NCBI RefSeq assembly: GCF_958979055.1
Contig: NC_084889.1
Span: 15,206,761 to 15,270,760 of the forward strand
Source of the DNA: Alnus glutinosa
Taxonomy: Eukaryota; Streptophyta; Magnoliopsida; Fagales; Betulaceae
Direction: 5' to 3'
Length of the DNA stretch: 64,000 nt
The notes under the pieces were generated by a model that worked only from the letters and a program-made list of their open reading frames with translations, was not told the DNA's origin and made no database searches. Positions 33,528-44,639 of this stretch are shown here, piece by piece. The position numbers and the translations under genes are program-made. How positions within the stretch are numbered: position 1 is the first letter of the stretch; every line of letters begins with the position of its first letter.

Positions 33528-35500
33528 AATACGCACTTAACCCTAAACCCTAAACTCTAACCCTAAGTATATATACTATATATAGCATTAAACTAGTTAG
33601 GTTAAGTTAGAGTTCATTAAATTAAATATTTAAAGTAGTATTAAATTTTTTAACGTGAAATTTAAAAATGTATATATATTTATAGCACACAAAAGTAAAC
33701 CCTAACTATATATACGTACACATACTATATATAGCACAAATCTAAGGTTATAGTATTTAAATAGTATATGTACAATATTATATATGTATATATGCAAATT
33801 AATTGGAAGTTATTTGGCATATATTTTTTTAAGTATTTAAATAGTACACGAATGTAAACCTTAACCCTAAATGTATGTACTATGTATAACACTAGAATAT
33901 GGTACATTAGAGTTCAATAAATAAAACACACTCAAAAAAGTATATATATTGGTATATATATATAGTAATAAACTAGGGTTAGGGTTCAATAAATAAAATA
34001 TACCATTAACACATGTATTAAGATAAACAAGGACTTATACGAGATTTGACTAAATGTGGAGAGTTGAAATAAACTATATAGTATTAATTTGTTAAAGTAT
34101 AAAATACCAAAATGTATATATAGTACGTACACAAGTTAATGTGAACCCTAACCCTACGTATGCTATATATAGCTTCAATCTAGGGTTATGGTATATAAAT
34201 AGTATATGTACAATATTATGTATATAGTATTGTATGGAAGTTAATTGGCATATATTCTTAAAGGAATATATATTATACGGATGTAAATCCTAACCTTAAG
34301 TATATATACTATATATAGCACTAAATTAGGGTTAGAGTTCAATAAATAAAACATACGAAAAAAAGTATATATGTTAAATTAAAGTAGTATTAATTTGTTA
34401 AAGTATAAAGTTTAAATATATATCTATATATAGCACAAATATGAGGTTATGGTATATAAATTGTATATATATACATTATGTACATAGTATTAAACCCCAA
34501 GTTGACATATATATTTTTTGAAGCATATATTTTATATGTGTACGTAGTACACAAATCTAAACCCTAACTATACGTATATATACTATATATAGCACTAAAC
34601 TAGGGTTAGGATTCAATAAATAAAATATACTATTAACACATGTATATACTATACAATGACTTATATGAGATTTGTATACAATGTGGAGAGTTGAATGGAG
34701 TTCAATTCACCCTCCTTCATGTACATGACCCTCCAGGACAGTCTGACATACAATCAATTGTTGCGGCGGTCAGCTCAAGGCAGTGGCCATTGAAATATAA
34801 GTATAGGGCATCTGTTCGGACACAGTCTCCAAGGTTTGAAATACTAGATTCGTTATTTAAGCGTGTGTCTGAAACTGGAGATGAAGACCCTTATTAATTA
34901 GGGAGCTTTTGATTAACTTCTATAAGAGTTCAGGCCGAATTAGGAAACACTGGCCCGGGTCGAATCATTATATTTAGAGATGGCGTCAACGAGTCACAAT
35001 TCAACCAAGTTTTGAACATTGAACCGGATCTATATAATGATAGAGGCATGCAAATTTCTATCTTTGTAGGGTATGCTGGAATGCTCGGAACCATAAGGCC
35101 AACACATTACCATGTTCTATTTGACGAGGTTGGCTTTTCTGCAGATGATCCTCATGAACTTGTGCATTCACTTTCTTATGCGTCCCAGACAAGCACAATT
35201 GTGGTTTATATATATAGTATTAATATATTGCAAATTGTTATATTTTTTAAAGTATATGTTTTATATGTGTAGTACACAACCCTAACCCTACGTATCTATA
35301 CTATATATAGCACTAAACTAGGGTTAGTGCTATATATAGTATATATACATTATGTATATATATACTAAAAAAAATATGTATATAGCATTAATTAAAACAA
35401 GTATATATATATATTACACAAATATAAACTCTAGACTAGTCATACGTATATATGCATGCTATATAAATACTAAACTAGAGTTAATTAGAGTTCAAACTGT
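33400..35500. repeat. Degenerate satellite-like repeat with telomere-like CCCTAAA words
   Basis: The unit AACCCTAACCCTAAGTATAT / ACTATATATAGCACTAAACTA / GGGTTAGGGTTCAATAAATAA recurs about ten times (for example near 33410, 33545, 33850, 33965, 34150, 34290, 34570, 35275). Plant telomere motif CCCTAAA occurs singly or in pairs, not as a true telomeric array. Related TATA-rich words occur in the other CACTA copies at 10050 and 50970. Confidence 0.7.
34715..35205 (+). pseudogene. Captured Argonaute PIWI-domain fragment (AGO4/6/9 clade)
   Basis: The plus strand reads HDPPGQSDIQSIVAAVSSRQ then WPLKYKYRASVRTQSPRFEI, LDSLFKRVSETGDED. After a frame change it reads LIRELLINFYKSSGR, then RIIIFRDGVNESQFNQVLNI, a gap, and GTIRPTHYHVLFDEVGFSAD then DPHELVHSLSYA. 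These are signature blocks of the PIWI domain of plant AGO4-clade proteins, which bind 24-nt siRNAs in RNA-directed DNA methylation. The first catalytic Asp position (DVSHGSPGQSD in the family) is changed; the FRDG Asp and the THYHV His remain. About 60 residues between NIE and GTIRP are missing. Two frameshifts and several stops exclude a functional slicer. It lies inside the large CACTA element, opposite to the transposase strand. Confidence 0.85.
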
Positions 35501-35540
35501 AGAATATACCAAAATATGTACGTAGTATTAATTAAAAGTT

Positions 35541-37453
35541 CACTACAAAAAAAAAAAAGAAGCTTTTTGAGCCCTTTTTTTGGAGTTGTTTTAAGGTCTT
35601 AAAACAGCTCAAAATATTTTGTGCCCTTTTTTTTTAGCCGTTTTCAAAATAGCTCAACATATAGCGTATTAAAATCTCAGTTTGAGCCGTTTTGTATTAA
35701 AACTGCTCTAATTTGAACCATTTTAATAAAAACGGCTCAAACCAGTTTAAACCGCTTTATAAAACGGCTCAAATCAGTTGGAGTAGTTTTGTAAAAAAAG
35801 GCTCAAATCGGTTGGAGTCATTTTGTAAAAAAGGGTTCAAATCGGTTGGAGTCGTTTTGTAAAAAACGGCTCAAACCGATTTGAACCGTTTTCTACCAAA
35901 ACGACTCTAAATAATTGGAGCCGTTTTAAAGAACTTAAAACGGTTCAAAATTTTTTTAAAAAAAACATTCATTAATCTCTTTAGAGCCGTTTTAGGCACC
36001 CAAAAAAAGCTCTAAATAAAGAATTTTTCAAAAAAAAATTATTTTTTTAGAGTCGTTTTAGGGACTCTAAAATGACTCTAAATAAAAAATTTTATTAAAA
36101 AATTTTTAAATCCGTTTTAGGCTCTAAATAAAAAGAAATAAAAAAATTTTATATATATCAAAATCCCTTTCCAGTACACCACATACAGCCGATCAAAATA
36201 ACCCCAAATCAGTACAGCATCTAAGACCATTAGGTTACTAACATTACCACAACCCACACCTCGCAAGAACACCACACCACCAGAAAACCGTCAAGCATAA
36301 TCATATTCACGGCTCAGTCCATCAAGAACACCAAAACAGAGAAACATCCAGTTAATATCAAGAATAGTGCGAGCAAATCTGCATTGGTAGCATTATTTAT
36401 CGCAACTGGGACACCCCTTGTCATCTGCATAATCATAAAAGACAAAAAAAAAAAAAAGGAAATAGAGATCAAATATGAACTGGGAAATCACAAATAAAAC
36501 AACATATTTTACAACAATCAACCGGAAATCAGGTCACCAGAAATTTCACCGGAAGCCTCCCCTGGTTCTGTCGTCGTCGAACCCTTGTCCAGTCGCCGGA
36601 AATCGCTCCTAATCACCGAAAATCGACTTCTGGCTGGGTGGGTCTTTGGAGACCCATGGACTTGGGTGTCTGGAGACCCACGCCGTGGGTCTCAAGAGAC
36701 CCAGAGATGGTGGTCGGAGAGAGAGAGAGAGAGAGGGGAAGGAAGAAGGAAGAAGAAGAACAAGAAAGAAGAAAGAAAGGGAGAAAGGAAAATATGGGGA
36801 GATGAGAGTGACAGATCATAGAGAGTGAGGAGATATTTTACGTGTGTGAAAGGAAAAAGTAAAGTAAAATTCAAAACTTGAATTTTCTCTTTGGCTACTG
36901 TTATTTCGTTAAGACGACTTTAATTTGAGCCGCTTTTGTTAAAACGACTTAAACTAATTTAAGCCGTTTTTTACAAAAAAACAGCTCAAATTAGAGCCAT
37001 TTTAGTAAAAACGGCTCAACTTAATTAGAGCCGTTTTAAAAAAGCGGCTCCGATTAGAGCCTTTTTTTATTAAAACAGCTCTAATTAGAGTCGTTTTAAC
37101 TAAAATGGCTCTAAAATTTAAAGTCATTTTAAAAAAGCGGCTCTAATTAGAGCCATTTTAACTAAAGCGGCTCTAATTATAGCCATTTTAGTAAAAACGG
37201 CTCTAAACATTTAGAGTCGTTTTAAAAAAGCGACTCTAATTAGAGCTCTTTTTATTAAAACGGCTCTAATTAGAGCCATTTCAACTAAAACGCCTTTAAT
37301 TAGAGCCGCGTTTTTAAACGACTCTAAATGGAGCCGTTTTAGTTAAAAATGGCTCAAATTAGAACCGTTTTAGTTAAAAATGGCTCAAATTAGAGCCTTT
37401 TTTTAAAACAGCTCTAACAGAAACGGCTCAAAATGCCCTTTTTTTTTGTAGTG
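35541..37453. mobile_element. Nested non-autonomous CACTA element, 1913 bp, duplication GTT
   Basis: Starts CACTACAAAAAAAA, ends TTTTTTTTGTAGTG, and is flanked by GTT at 35538-35540 and 37454-37456. The outer 600 bp on each side are packed with inverted GAGCCGTTTT / AAAACGGCTC units (more than 30). The middle (about 36130-36880) is repeat-free and may be captured sequence; it includes a G-box-poor, CGCCGGAAATC-rich and GAGACCCA-repeat stretch but no convincing protein. Confidence 0.9.
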
Positions 37454-37529
37454 GTTGTTTTTATTTTTTAAAACATTTATTTCACATGTAAAGTATTAGA
37501 TTATTTTTTCAAATGTCCAAAAAACAAAT

Positions 37530-37690
37530 AAAAATACAACAGTTAGCCACGTGGTCGTGGAACATATTGGCCACGTGGTACTTGTGCACGTGGCTGGACG
37601 TGGCCACATGCCCTAATCCACGTGGCCACATGGCCACGTGCCACATTTAGTGACGTGGCTATCTAGACCACGTGGTGACTTGCATGATTT
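37530..37690. repeat. Right subterminal CACGTGG repeats of the large CACTA element
   Basis: Around ten CCACGTGG/CCACATGGCC variants in 160 bp, ending just inside TTTTTTGTAGTG. They match the left-end cluster at 23196-23545 and support pairing those two ends. Confidence 0.8.
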
Positions 37691-37840
37691 TTTGTAGTGC
37701 AATTACTGATGGGCTGCAACTTTTATTCTTAAAAGCAAGAGAAATAAAATAAAATAATCACAATCTTAATTATTACATAATTATTTGCAATCCTCATACT
37801 GATGAGGGATATTATATTCATGTAATTGACGTGTACGTGA

Positions 37841-38404
37841 TCAATTAGCCTTGTGTTCAAGGTGGTGATGATCAAAACCTGAAGAAGATGTTCTCTCCTC
37901 AAGGTTGCCAGCTGATCTGCCGTCTCCAGAGTTATCATGCAAACCTTCACCAAACTTCTCGTTCTTCCTAATCACTTCATCAATATGCACATCATCCTCA
38001 ATTGACAATATCACAGCCTGAGGTCCATGGGCCCCCTCTATGATAGCCTCCTTGACCTTCCTTTGTTCATCGACGTGAATGATGTCGGTTTCTTCAACCA
38101 TCTTCTTCTTTCTTCTCTTAATGCAACAAAAGACAGCAGCTGCAAGGAATGCAAGGAAGAAAAGACCTCCAAATGAGATGAACACAATGACTATTACTGT
38201 GGGAATATTGTTGTCTGGTGACGGTGCAGGTGGCGGAGGGCGTACATGAGGAGGTGGTGGAGCAAAAGGGTGAGATGGGGGTGGTGGTGGCGGTGACCTT
38301 GAGGGAGTGGGCGGCTGAAAAGGGTGGTGAGGTGGTGGTTGGAAAGTGTGGGGTAGTGGAGGGAAGTATGGGAAGTTGAAGTGATTGGTCTGGGGAGAGG
38401 CCAT
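37841..38404 (-). CDS. TED7: TED7-like protein (tracheary element differentiation-related), intact
   Basis: Single exon, 187 residues, start MASPQTNHFNFPYFPP. Residues ~12-63 are a proline-rich extensin-like ectodomain (PPPPPP, HPFQPP). Residues 68-94 (VIVIVFISFGGLFFLAFLAA) are one membrane span, followed by a basic stop-transfer CCIKRRKKK. The cytosolic tail VEETDIIHVDEQRKVKEAII then ILSIEDDVHIDEVIRKNEKF matches TED6/TED7, small plasma-membrane proteins linked to secondary-wall cellulose synthase in xylem vessels. An in-frame extension upstream (IDIK) has no ATG, so 38404 is the start. The 5' flank carries an AT-rich TATATACTATATA stretch about 35-50 bp upstream. It sits directly beside the CACTA right end (142 bp from the stop codon), so the element may affect its 3' end. 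Confidence 0.9.
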   Translation of the reverse strand: MASPQTNHFNFPYFPPLPHTFQPPPHHPFQPPTPSRSPPPPPPSHPFAPPPPHVRPPPPAPSPDNNIPTVIVIVFISFGGLFFLAFLAAAVFCCIKRRKKKMVEETDIIHVDEQRKVKEAIIEGAHGPQAVILSIEDDVHIDEVIRKNEKFGEGLHDNSGDGRSAGNLEERTSSSGFDHHHLEHKAN

Positions 38405-38514
38405 CTTGATGTCGATCAATACAGATAGTCAGATATATAGTATATATGAAGTTGATAGATTGAGTTGTGGAGAATGGGGTAGCATTGAGCACCTATTTGT
38501 AAGGAGTATTTGGT

Positions 38515-38587
38515 TTGGTGGTTGGAAAGCGAGGGGTGGTGGAGGGAAGTATGGATAGTTGAAGTGATTGGTCTAGGGAGAGGCCAT
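38515..38587 (-). pseudogene. Duplicated TED7 5' end, truncated and with a stop
   Basis: The minus strand reads MASP, a TAG (CAG in the intact gene), then TNHFNYPYFPPPPLAFQPP, after which homology ends at the junction with the intact gene's promoter. Its own 5' flank resumes at 40511-40625 beyond the inserted retrotransposon. It is a partial tandem duplication of the gene start and promoter. Confidence 0.85.
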
Positions 38588-38590
38588 CTT

Positions 38591-40510
38591 TGTTAAAGAT
38601 AATATGTTGGTAGTCCCGCATTGATAAGACAGAAGGCATATTCTTATTTTTCTCTCTATGAATAAGAGAGCAATCTTTGTATTCAATCATTCAATAAAAG
38701 CAATATGTAGCCTATAGGGCTTTCGTGTGTGGATGTAGGCATACTGCCGAACCACTTTAAGTTTGTATCTTTTATTATTTTCGCAAGTCTCTATTTTCTA
38801 TTATTCCGTTTTATTTTATTTTACCTTTATATTTTCTTTCATGGTATCAGAGTTAATAGGCTAACGCCAATTGTTAGATTCTGGACTAAGTCTTTTTTTT
38901 TGTTTATATTTTCTGTAATTTATTTATTTCTATTTTTTTTTTAGTTCTTTTATTTCCCTATTATTTCTTTTTGGTTCAGATTGTTTTCACAATCACGAAA
39001 CCCTTATTTTCTTTTATTTTTCTGTAATTTCATTTTTATTTTGGATTGTTTTTACAATCACGAAATCCTTTTAGTACTGTTCCTTGGTTTCTTGCCCATG
39101 TCTCTCTGAGTCACAGAGAATAGTATTTCTTTTTCTTGTCTCTATGTTTTAAGCTTATATTCTTAGGAAAGGCTTGTGCTTCTTCCTCTCTTTCCTTATT
39201 TTTCTCATGGTTCTGTCTCTAATCCCATTATATCATACGACAAAACCATATGAGACAGTAAAAGTTTTATTTTATTTTTTTTTTTTTGTTTTTTGTTTTT
39301 TTTTTTTTTAAAAAAAGGTGTCGAGTCGTTCTGCCCAGTGTCGTTTCTTGCAGAGTGGGCCAGTTTGTGTTCACGCCTTTGTACGTCGGAGATCTTACAT
39401 AGAACATGGCCAATTCGCAGCTCTACGACTTTTTCAGCCCCATTGGTTAATTGATCGTTTCTATCAATTAATACATTTTTCTATCAAGTTTTTCCGGTGG
39501 AGGGGATCGTTTCGCTACCGTAGATCGTTTTCCTTTTTTATTTGATTTTATTTTGTTGTAATTTGATGACGAAAAAAAAAAAAAAAAAAAAAAAGGAAGA
39601 GAAAAAGAGAAGATGAAGAAAAAAAAGAAAAAAGAAAAAGCCAATTGGCTTCAAGTGCCTCCTTTGGAGGCGCGTCACTTCTTTTTTTATTTTTCTTAGT
39701 TTCAAAGTGTGGTTAAACCCTAAAAATTGTAAGGGAGACAGCCAAAAAAAGGAAAAAAAACAAAAAAACAAAAAACAAAAAACAAAAAACAAAAAGAAAA
39801 AAAAAGTGAAATACGAGAAGAACAAAAAAAAAAGGAATTCTCGTTCAAAGCAAAACAAAATCAAAAGAGGCAAAAAAAAAAAAAAAAAAAAGCCCCAAAA
39901 AAAAAAAAAAAGAGGCAAAAGTTGCCCACATGCATTGTTCTGGCCCTTTGTTGGCCCATTATTTACACTCAGCCTTTATGGTATTGTTTCAAACCCAGGC
40001 CCATTTCAGTCCATTGTTGACTTTCATATTTGGTCCATTGTTTGCCCATTATTTGTAATTTGACATTTGTGGTATTGTTTTAAGCCCATGTCCATTTCAG
40101 CTCTCAGTTGGCTTCCATGTAAGGCCCATAGTTAGCCTGTTCTAGCCCAAAAGTTGCCGATGTTCAATAGCTAAATCTGGCCCCATCACCTTTTTCAGTG
40201 TTGTGTTCAAGAAGCAAACTCAAGATTTCACAAGTTTCCACCTTGAGTTTGAGGGGGAATATTAAAGATAATATGTTGGTAGTCCCGCATTGCTAAGATA
40301 GAATACACATTCTTATTCTTCTCTCTATAAATAAGAGAGCACTCTTTGTATTCAATCATTCAATAAAAGCATTATGTAGCCTATAGGGCTTTCGTGTGTG
40401 GATGTAAGCATACTACCGAACCACTTTAAGTTTGTGTCTTTTATTATTTTTGCAAGTCTCTATTTTCTATTATTCCACTTCATTTTATTTTAGTTTTATG
40501 TTTTCTTTCA
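38591..40510 (+). mobile_element. Short non-autonomous LTR retrotransposon, duplication ATCTT
   Basis: The 5' LTR (38591-38841) opens TGTTAAAGATAATATG and closes TTTCTTTCA. The primer site TGGTATCAGAG follows at 38842. A purine tract (TTTGAGGGGGAA) precedes the 3' LTR (40260-40510). ATCTT flanks both sides (38586-38590, 40511-40515). The LTRs are about 251 bp and about 94% alike by eye, so the insertion is not very recent. The 1.4-kb interior lacks gag and pol; it has long poly-A/poly-T stretches and GGCCCATTATTT-type repeats. The LTR holds CTCTATAAATAAGAGAGC (a TATA box) and CAATAAAAGC (a poly-A signal). It entered 3 bp 5' of the duplicate TED7 start codon. Confidence 0.9.
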
Positions 40511-40629
40511 ATCTTGATGACGATCAATTCAGATAGTCAGATTTTTAGTATATATGAAGTTGATAGATTGAGTTGTGGAGAATGGGGCAGCATTGAGCAC
40601 CTATTTGTAGGGAGTATTTGGTTTGCTAT

Positions 40630-41467
40630 TTTTGCGATAATCGAGTGAGTTGACTCCCATTTCAAGATTTGGGATTGGTTTGTTTGCATTGGAAAACACT
40701 TCTCAAATTTTTTTTCTTTGGCACAAGATACTGAGATTTGATAGGGATCCGGTAATCTTATAAGATCAATGATGACAATAGTACTATAGTAGGTACGTAC
40801 GTAGCTGTAAGAATAAACGAATTAAAAAGATTCTAAGGACAATAAATATATTGGTTTACGTACGTAAGCCCGTGTCTCAGCCAATTTGGGAGCAAAACCC
40901 TACCAAAGAGTACAGACCTTTTAGACATCAATGGCCTTAATTAAGATTATTGGAATGAATTAGTAATGTTATCCCTTAATTAGTCGATAACAAAGAAAAA
41001 AATTTGGTTGTAATATTATATATATGTTACAGTCATCTTGTGAAAATGATGGCGCATTAAACAAGACCTATGAAATAAATTAATCTGATCACCTTCGCAT
41101 GCATGCACTTCTAGTCATATTCACATATATAGCCAATAATATAGGAGAATATATAACAAAATCTAAGGAATTTTTGCGTAAGCCTTGGCCTTTATAAATT
41201 AACCAAATCGTGAAAGGCTTTCAAAGTTGTGTCCGTCATGGAGTAATGAGGTAAGCACTTCTTCTTCTTCTTCTTCTTGCTTTTATTTTTTTTATATTTT
41301 TTATTGAAAATTACCAAGGTCAAGTGTTACTTCTTCCCCTAATTAAGATGAAGGTCTTGATCAGTCTTAGTTGTAAAGAAATCAATAAGGTATTATAAAT
41401 TGGCCCCCAAAAAAAAAACATTAAGAAAGAAGTCACATTGACGAGCAACTACAACAAATTAAAAGTG

Positions 41468-41505
<38 letters not shown>

Positions 41506-42610
41506 CTTTGTTCATCTTACTGTCCCATGGTAAAATTAATTATCAAATCAACCGGGTAGATAGATACCTTTACAAATATATGGAAGCTATCATTTCAAAA
41601 ATAATATATGCTTCAGAATTTCCCAAGTACGAGTTCTTATACAAATTTAATTTCTAACATTTTCATCAGTACAGAATTTATGAAAGATACAAGTAGGATT
41701 AGTTTGCAAAACTATAGTTATGCAAACTTGACCCTGATCCACATTAATTATACCTGATGTCTTTTTTAATGGGCCACATATAAGAAGAGCAAATCAAGAA
41801 GAAAAAGTTTGCACTACAAAGTTGAGTATTGGCTATTCAAACTCAACAGGAAAAACAAATATGAGCTCAAGCTCGAATCAAACTTTATGTTCAAACTCGA
41901 CTAAACAAAAATCAATCAAGTTCGTGCTGGACATAAGCTTGACTCGTTTAATTAAACAAACCGAGCTCGAGCTCGAGTTAGATTTCAAATTATTTTTACT
42001 AGGTAAATTAATATTAATTTTACGCCATAAAATATCTAAGCCAAACACTATAACATGCATTTACATATAATATTATATATTATCGTACATCTAATACACA
42101 TGTACACACACATATATGTTAATAGATGTTAGTATTGGCATATGTATGCTAGCTATAATGTTAATTGATATGTTAATAATACATTCATATATATATATGG
42201 CACAAGATCTTGCAATCGCTTTTCAGAGGGCCGGGCCTCCTTCAACAATGCTTGTGGTATCTAGGACATTCTCAACTCAACTTGCCACGCCATAAGCCAT
42301 TCATTCCATACTGTTCTATGCATGAATTCTGGTAAGGGGGCACTAAGTCACTTTGAAAAACTTATAGGACCATCTATGCGCTGGTGCGGATATGTGCATC
42401 CATGTCTTAAGTTTCATGTAGGCATTTAGTAAGGGGATTGGGATTCAACTTGTTTCGTAACCTTTCAAAGAAATAAAAAATAAAAAAAATAAAAAATAAA
42501 TAAATAAATAAAAAAAAACCAATATCCATTCGAAACTCCCTTACTTGGAGGAAGGACCATAGAATTGGCTAGCTAGCTTTCTTATATGGATAAACTTTGT
42601 TCCACTATAA
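40630..42610. other. Intergenic region, no gene recognised
   Basis: AT-rich DNA with (CTT)n at 41260-41280, (TA)n at about 41469-41503, and a GAGCTCGAGCTCGA repeat patch at 41860-41980. No conserved protein signal on either strand. Confidence 0.5.
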
Positions 42611-42617
42611 ATTACAT

Positions 42618-43043
42618 TGTTAGAAATAATCAACATATTACTTAATCTAACATGCGCAGCGGAAAACGAATAAAACAGGATTCAGGCTTACCTCTAGCCA
42701 TATTTACTCAAGCGTCTCCACGATCCATCTGAAGAACAAGAAAGATTATTTGAGGGATCTTCTAACCTATACCTATGACTGTATTGCCGTACTGATGGTG
42801 TACACAGGCTGTTTATTTATAGGCTAGGTCAGGGACCCTCAAATATGGTAAATACCGTATTGTTCCTCCCATCAAGGAAACAATATTATTAATTGATTTT
42901 AAATCAATTAATCGATTCCATTACGGTAATTTAATTAATTAAATTACCTAACCGTAATACCGTATATACTATTTATTTATTAAATTATTAATAAATGATT
43001 CCTTATGTGGCATATAGGCCATATATGGAAATAAAATCTTACA
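42618..43043 (-). mobile_element. Copia-type solo LTR, 426 bp, duplication TACAT
   Basis: Ends TGTTAGAAATAATCAAC and AAAATCTTACA, flanked by TACAT at 42613-42617 and 43044-43048. The CGCAGCGGAAAACG motif near the left end and the TTTATTTATAGG box read as an antisense copia LTR. No internal region. Confidence 0.8.
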
Positions 43044-43099
43044 TACATAACTTTTTGATTATCTAAAGCACAATAAGTAACATGTTACCAGTTAAAAAA

Positions 43100-43890
43100 A
43101 AGGATTTTAAGGTTGATGGGTATTAAGTCGAATAGGGATTTAATGGCGTTAATACGAGTGAGTGATAAAAAAAAGTATTAAGACTGCATTCAAAAATTGT
43201 CATTTCGTCTCATTATTGTTTTATTGCTAATTAAGACATATACGTATGTAAGTGTTGCGTTGTTATGGCTTATGAAATGCATGTATACGTGTATGGTTGA
43301 AGTTATATTGTTTATTAACTCTTCATATATATGTTTATTTTATTAGTTGCGTTAATGGTTTCCAATTGGAAATTTCTTTAGTTGACATTATAATCATATG
43401 AATATGATATTTTCTTAATAAGATATCTAATGCAATCAGTAACCCTTATATTATTAAAACAATTGACTCACTTAATTGCATATATTATTGTGATAATGTC
43501 TACAATCGCATAAATGGATGTGCAGGTATGAAGGAGGAAGATCAAGTCAGCCAGGATTCGTCTACCGATCTTGATATCTACGAATGAGAATATATGTTGC
43601 CTTCTTATGAAATACTAATATATCTAATTTGCCTTTTGCTATGTATTTACTTTCCCTTACTATGTATTTGTTTGCTATATTGTGTGTAAACGCTTTCTTT
43701 GTATTTGCTATTGTGCCGGCTGTGGCACTTATGTGTAATTAATGCTATAGTGTATTTATTCTGTAAGAACACATTTTTTATATTTATTTAATTGAGGTTT
43801 ATACAGTAATTCTGAAGTGTTCTGTGAGGGTTACCTTTATATATATATATCATAACTTACGCCTTTTGTAAAAGTTGGTGCGTTATAGTG
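43100..43890 (+). mobile_element. 3' part of an LTR related to that at 54715-57256
   Basis: The end ACTTACGCCTTTTGTAAAAG then GGTGCGTTATAG and the upstream block GGTATGAAGGAGGAAGATCA parallel 56870-57256 (GCTATGAAGAAGAAGGATAT; CTTACGCTTTTTGTAAAAGC). The left end and target duplication were not found. Confidence 0.5.
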
Positions 43891-43949
43891 TCTAAGAGCT
43901 TTTCTCTGACGGAGATTGTTGCAGAGATTTGTGGATTTGGGTGTGCTGG

Positions 43950-44638
43950 TGTAACGACACCCCCAAAATTAAATAATTATATTTACTTAATTTGGAGTGT
44001 CACTCGTAGTGGCATCAAACCAATTGATTGAATCAACCACGCTACACTAATTGTCAGAGTATACTATAGCGGAAAGCATAATTAATGGATTTGAGATTCT
44101 AATAATAAGTCATTAAACAGGATATGTATCATTAATCATAGATTTAGAGCCTACAAATAAACATTTCTTTCACAATAATAGCTAATTAATACTAATCCAA
44201 CCTAACAATATGAGATATCCTCTCTGCATCTTCATCCTAGCAAATTTCTCACTCTACCACCTCGCAATCTGCTAATCTCAAAGACACTAAGGTATCTCAC
44301 GATGGAAGAGAAGTAACTACATAAGAACACTAGGAGCAGCTTCCCTTAAACTTTTCCTCAATTTAAGGAACTAAATCACTTTTTGCTTCTCTATTTAAAT
44401 GCACTCCACAATAGCTTCCTTTATCATTTCACTATACCATTTAAATATTCTTTAAATTAAATGTTAGAAGAAAAAAAGAAGAAAAGGAAATCATTTAAAT
44501 ATTGTTTTAAATAAATGCTAAATGAATAAGAGAGTAAAGATAAATTTATTTTTATATTAAAATAATATAAGGGAACCAAACGTGTTTCAAGCGGATAATC
44601 TTTTCATTTATTTTATTTTATTATTTCAGGGTATTACA
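43950..44638. mobile_element. LTR-like insertion, 689 bp, without a clean target duplication
   Basis: TGTAACGACACCCCC at the left and GGGTATTACA at the right form typical short inverted LTR ends. The flanks GCTGG and TGTGG agree at only three of five bases. No coding sequence; a solo LTR is likely. Confidence 0.55.
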
Positions 44639-44639
44639 T

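Larger units (their letters stand above)
23176..37699 (-). mobile_element. Large degenerate CACTA (En/Spm) element, 14.5 kb, with transduplicated cargo
   Basis: Left end CACTACAAATTTTT (23176) and right end TTTTTTGTAGTG (37699) are inverted. Both ends are lined by CCACGTGG-type subterminal repeats. Transposase remnants on the minus strand run from about 30641 down to 24040 in the usual order: transposase-associated domain, Transposase_21, DUF4218, DUF4216, then PF03004-like protein. All carry stops or frameshifts. The flanking triplets TCA and CAA do not match, so the target duplication is decayed or the ends come from recombination. It carries an Argonaute fragment (34715-35205) and a nested element (35541-37453). 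Confidence 0.8.

Noticed and set aside
33400..33570. True telomere or subtelomere
   Set aside because: CCCTAAA words are single or double and mixed with TATATA sequence; there is no uninterrupted array.
36585..36874. Open frames on both strands in the centre of the nested CACTA
   Set aside because: Low-complexity GA/AG-rich sequence and repeats of GAGACCCA; no conserved motif.
39538..39918. 126-codon phenylalanine-rich frame, and the lysine-rich frame on the other strand (39707-40063)
   Set aside because: Products of poly-A/poly-T tracts inside a non-autonomous LTR element; no family features.
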